From positions 97,012 to 106,102 of the forward strand of contig PBJS01000003.1 in NCBI GenBank assembly GCA_002721165.1: a DNA stretch of 9,091 bases, read 5' to 3'. Made by a program: the position numbers and the translations under genes. The notes under the pieces are model-generated. The model was not told where the DNA came from, ran no database searches, and saw nothing but the letters and a program-made list of their open reading frames with translations. Shown one piece after another: positions 7,089 through 9,091 of this stretch (its first letter is position 1; every line of letters starts with the position of its first letter). This DNA is from Legionellales bacterium (GTDB lineage: Bacteria; Pseudomonadota; Gammaproteobacteria; Eutrophobiales; Eutrophobiaceae).

Positions 7089-7178
7089 GGAGAGGTGGCA
7101 GAGTGGTTGAATGCACCGGTCTTGAAAACCGACAAGCCTTCGCGGGCTTCGAGGGTTCGAATCCCTCCCTCTCCGCCA
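7089..7178 (+). tRNA. tRNA-Ser (anticodon UGA), CCA encoded
   Basis: A complete 90-nt class II tRNA. The acceptor arm GGAGAGG (7089-7095) pairs fully with CCTCTCC (7168-7174), followed by discriminator G and CCA (7176-7178). The D arm is GCA/TGC, and the anticodon loop CTTGAAA (7121-7127) contains UGA at 7123-7125, which reads UCA and other UCN serine codons. There is a long variable arm (AAGCC / GGCTT around a TTCGCG loop), as required for serine, and a T arm GAGGG-TTCGAAT-CCCTC. The discriminator G and long variable arm agree with serine identity. The anticodon stem has one C-A mismatch at its top (7116 with 7132, positions 27-43). I see no terminator hairpin directly after the CCA. Confidence 0.97.
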
Positions 7179-7227
7179 AATCAATTACTTACAGTAGGAA
7201 ATACTTTATTAGTGTTATGATTAAACA

Positions 7228-7596
7228 ATGGAACATTTATTAGAACTATACCTTTATGGACAAGACGCAAACCTGAGAGGGTTTGTTTTTGGATTTGTTC
7301 ATATTTCTATCATGTTGATTGGTTACTATTCGGGCTGGAGTATTAATAGATTCCTAAAAATAGCCTCAAATGGATATATTGCTGGTGTTTTCGGGGCGGC
7401 TTTAGCCCATATTTTTGCTGATCTAATAGCGAGCTACCTTGACCCTCATGTGAGATCTATGGTCGTTGGTATTGTTATCGGCGGCATAATCCCGTTATTG
7501 TTTGTTCCTGTATTGGAACGTTTTGTTGTTAAGAGTGAAAATCATATTGCAGTTGGCGATCACGAGGATATAGAAAAAGACCTCAAGTCCCACTAA
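7228..7596 (+). CDS. Uncharacterised small membrane protein, three predicted helices
   Basis: A 122-residue protein that I do not recognise. It has a short amphipathic N-terminus and three hydrophobic helices at about residues 18-38, 48-70 and 77-97, then a charged C-terminal tail (98-122). Polar residues sit inside the helices: His25 in the first, and His61 with Asp65 one turn apart in the second (AHIFADLIAS). The second and third helices are Gly/Ala rich (GVFGAALA, GIVIGGIIP), suggesting close helix packing. The tail is rich in His, Asp and Glu (HIAVGDHEDIEKDLKSH). The ATG at 7228 lies 49 bases after the tRNA-Ser with no terminator between and no clear Shine-Dalgarno, so it may be read from the tRNA promoter. 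Its codon use and length make it a credible gene. The stop is 9 bases from the end of the converging barrel gene. Transport or metal handling is possible but unproven. Confidence 0.75.
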   Translation: MEHLLELYLYGQDANLRGFVFGFVHISIMLIGYYSGWSINRFLKIASNGYIAGVFGAALAHIFADLIASYLDPHVRSMVVGIVIGGIIPLLFVPVLERFVVKSENHIAVGDHEDIEKDLKSH

Positions 7597-7605
7597 TTTA
7601 AGATA

Positions 7606-8400
7606 CTAATTGAAGGGAAACTCAATTTGCCAACGAAATGTATTGTCTGGGCTGTCTTCTGTTAAACCAAACATCCAGACCAAATGGGATTCAATTTTAA
7701 TACCAGCAATTTTAAATTCATTATAAATTGCAGGGCCAATAATATGATGTTGGTTTTTCATTGGTGAAAAATCTTTTATTTCTCCCATGGCGCCATAGGC
7801 TTCAAAGCCAACTGCTGCGTGGTCATTGATATATTTTTTACTACGCCAAATATATTCTAACTCAGTACTTTCGTCTGCCTCACTTCCTACTTGCTGCTCA
7901 AAATTTAAATTACCAGTGTGTTGGTAACTGCTTGTAGTTTTTTCAAATAATAAGCGAAGTTCAAGTCCGTTTGGTTTGTCGCTTTCATTTTCAAGTTCCA
8001 CCTCAGTGTGGACACCAAGGTCAATCCAATATTTTCCTTGTTCAGTAAATTGCAATGTATTTTCCCAGCCAAGAGTATCAAATATTAGAGAACCTTGAGC
8101 TTCTTTAATTAGTCCAGCAGTAAAAGATGTTGCCCAGCTATCAGTAACACCATATTCATATTCGAGCTCATGAAATTGAAAACCATCTTGATCATCATCA
8201 TCATCAATTCTAGTATTTCCTAAAACCTCTATCCCCATTTCACCTTTCTTAACAATTGGTGAATAGACTTTAAGTTCAGTTAAATTTGCCCATGAGTTGA
8301 ATGTTATCAATTGAATTAAAATTAAAAATAAAAAACCAATAGGGAAGGGACCTTTTTTATATTTTTTTAAATCTTTATTCATGGTGAAGTAAGTAACCAT
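7606..8400 (-). CDS. Exported protein, probable outer-membrane beta-barrel
   Basis: A 264-residue protein of unknown function with a signal peptide: a Lys-rich n-region (NKDLKKYKKG), a hydrophobic core at about residues 20-34 and a likely cut after SWA at 36-38. The rest has no long hydrophobic helix. It alternates hydrophobic and polar residues in some ten to twelve short strands (for example GMGIEV-like, FHELEYEYGV, GLELRLLFEK, AAVGFEAYGAMG, IKIESHLVWMFGL) and closes with FRWQIEFPFN, aromatic at alternate positions as in outer-membrane barrels. An Asp run (66-70) is encoded by a short GAT repeat. I chose the first ATG of the frame; the ATG at 8382 gives a more normal signal-peptide n-region and may be the true start. 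Neither start has a Shine-Dalgarno. A regulator-sized inverted repeat overlaps the first ATG. Confidence 0.7.
   Translation of the reverse strand: MVTYFTMNKDLKKYKKGPFPIGFLFLILIQLITFNSWANLTELKVYSPIVKKGEMGIEVLGNTRIDDDDDQDGFQFHELEYEYGVTDSWATSFTAGLIKEAQGSLIFDTLGWENTLQFTEQGKYWIDLGVHTEVELENESDKPNGLELRLLFEKTTSSYQHTGNLNFEQQVGSEADESTELEYIWRSKKYINDHAAVGFEAYGAMGEIKDFSPMKNQHHIIGPAIYNEFKIAGIKIESHLVWMFGLTEDSPDNTFRWQIEFPFN
8191..8206. repeat. ATC trinucleotide repeat inside the barrel gene
   Basis: Five ATC units in a row on the plus strand, which encode the five aspartates after Ile65 of the barrel protein. It is a short microsatellite. A slip of whole units would change the Asp count without breaking the frame. 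Confidence 0.6.
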
Positions 8401-8421
8401 AACATTAAAATGCTATGTTAT
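8399..8421. repeat. Inverted repeat at the start of the barrel gene
   Basis: Arms ATAACAT (8399-8405) and ATGTTAT (8415-8421), exact, separated by 9 bases. It overlaps the first possible start codon of the barrel gene and a possible -10 (TATAAC on the minus strand, 8417-8422), so it could be an operator or an mRNA hairpin. The TATAAC hexamer recurs exactly 11 bases upstream (8428-8433). Confidence 0.4.
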
Positions 8422-8497
8422 ATGTAAGTTATAATTATTTTATTGTTGTCTTTATTCGAATTATTCTTAATTATTGCCACATTAATACATAATGTAA

Positions 8498-8932
8498 TTA
8501 TTTTATTTCTTTAATCACTTTACCGTGTTCAAGTATTTCTGTTTTGGTTATATTCCCCTCTCTATCCCAAGAGGTAACAATTCCATGCTCTTTGCCTTTT
8601 ACATAATTTGCTTCGTATGATTTTTGTCCATTTTCATACCAAAATATATATGGCCCATTCTGTTTACCATATTTAAAGTTTGCCTCATATGATGTTTGTC
8701 CATTTTCATGCCATTTAATTTGTTTTCCTTCCATTTTTCCGTTTACAAAATTACCTTCATATCGTTTTTGCCCACTTTCATAGTAAATTACATATTTTCC
8801 TGTATAAGGTTCTTCTTGGCCTGGTTCATACATTCTTCCATGATTTTCTAATAGCTCGTTGACCTCTTTTGCTTCAGACAAACCGAAGAGTAAAAAAAGA
8901 GGAAAAATTAATAGCAGATAAAAATTCTTCAT
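8498..8932 (-). CDS. Exported MORN-repeat protein (YwqK-like)
   Basis: A 144-residue protein with a clear signal peptide (hydrophobic core at about residues 4-18, likely cut after SEA at 19-21, no lipobox cysteine), so it is probably periplasmic or secreted. The mature part is mostly four tandem MORN-type repeats with a period of 24 residues, seen from glycines 54, 78, 102 and 126. The consensus is W/Y-x-E-x-G-Q-x-x-Y-E-A-N-F-x-x-G-K-x-x-G; the fourth copy is decayed. Such proteins are often labelled YwqK-family antitoxins in databases. Here the signal peptide and the absence of a toxin gene next door argue against an antitoxin role. MORN repeats fold as beta hairpins and often bind membranes or proteins. 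It lies 97 bases upstream of the barrel gene on the same strand. No Shine-Dalgarno is visible before the ATG. Confidence 0.8.
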   Translation of the reverse strand: MKNFYLLLIFPLFLLFGLSEAKEVNELLENHGRMYEPGQEEPYTGKYVIYYESGQKRYEGNFVNGKMEGKQIKWHENGQTSYEANFKYGKQNGPYIFWYENGQKSYEANYVKGKEHGIVTSWDREGNITKTEILEHGKVIKEIK

Positions 8933-8938
8933 GTGATA

Positions 8939-8944
8939 TTTATA
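8939..8944 (-). promoter_or_regulatory. Possible -10 element giving a leaderless MORN-gene mRNA
   Basis: TATAAA on the minus strand ends just 6 bases before the ATG at 8932. Since transcription usually starts about 7 bases after a -10, the message could begin at or next to the start codon, which would fit the missing ribosome binding site. No good -35 is seen, and AT-rich DNA makes such hexamers common. Confidence 0.3.
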
Positions 8945-9091
8945 TTAATAAAATTAATCGCTAATAGAAAGCAGTCTATGAATTACATTAAGAATATTAA
9001 TGCAAATATAATTATTTTGTCATCAAATTGTAGGCATATACGTATAAAGTTAATCCCGTAGATTTCCTCTCTACTTGTCCAGTATGGCTCG
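8945..9091. other. Right edge, no supported gene
   Basis: AT-rich up to about 9050, then more mixed. I see no recognisable gene, RNA or mobile element. Short open frames run off the right edge on the minus strand (35 codons ending at 8983, and a 25-codon one), but neither is recognisable. Confidence 0.5.

Noticed and set aside
7089..7178. tRNA-Ser as the attachment site of an integrated element
   Set aside because: No integrase gene and no repeated copy of the tRNA 3' end is present in the window.
8479..8495. Hairpin ACATTA-ATACA-TAATGT between the MORN and barrel genes as a terminator
   Set aside because: The stem is six mostly A/T pairs and no T run follows on the minus strand, so it is too weak to call a terminator.
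8498..8932. MORN protein as the antitoxin of a toxin-antitoxin pair
   Set aside because: It carries a signal peptide, and the neighbouring gene encodes a likely outer-membrane barrel, not a deaminase or nuclease toxin.
8983..9090. 35-codon minus-strand open frame entering from the right edge
   Set aside because: It is short, its translation is not recognisable, and a second minus-strand frame is also open there. It could be the end of a neighbouring gene but cannot be supported.

Overview
The window looks like chromosomal core-genome sequence from an AT-rich gammaproteobacterium with tightly packed genes. The basis is the order lolA-rarA-crcB-serS, which is typical of that class, the close match of the RarA, PntA and PntB motifs to the enterobacterial and pseudomonad proteins as I remember them, and a tRNA-Ser with encoded CCA. 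The AT bias and short intergenic gaps would suit a streamlined marine or sulfur-oxidiser-type lineage, but nothing here fixes the genus.

Left part, plus strand (1-3088): the last 34 codons of lolA (lipoprotein chaperone), then rarA (replication-fork AAA+ ATPase), crcB (fluoride channel) and serS (seryl-tRNA synthetase). Gaps are 3 nt, a 4-nt overlap and 17 nt, so this reads as one operon. serS meets pntB tail to tail with a single base between their stop codons.

Middle, minus strand (3090-6914): pntA-pntB encode the two subunits of the proton-translocating NAD(P) transhydrogenase and form an operon, with the pntB ribosome binding site overlapping the pntA stop. Upstream of pntA lie a short region with a perfect inverted repeat and then a strong palindromic terminator that ends the next gene, a YccA-type Bax-inhibitor-1 family membrane protein.

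Right part (6915-9091): a 313-base stretch without protein genes holds a complete tRNA-Ser(UGA) with a plausible promoter. It is followed on the plus strand by a 122-residue three-helix membrane protein that I do not recognise. Convergent to it are two exported proteins on the minus strand: a probable outer-membrane beta-barrel, and a signal-peptide protein made almost entirely of MORN-type repeats. Neither of these two has a visible Shine-Dalgarno sequence. The last 159 bases hold no gene I can support.

Most of the window is ordinary housekeeping. The least explained part is the right third: the unknown membrane protein behind the tRNA, and the barrel/MORN pair. I see no convincing novel multi-gene system, CRISPR array, phage or insertion sequence.
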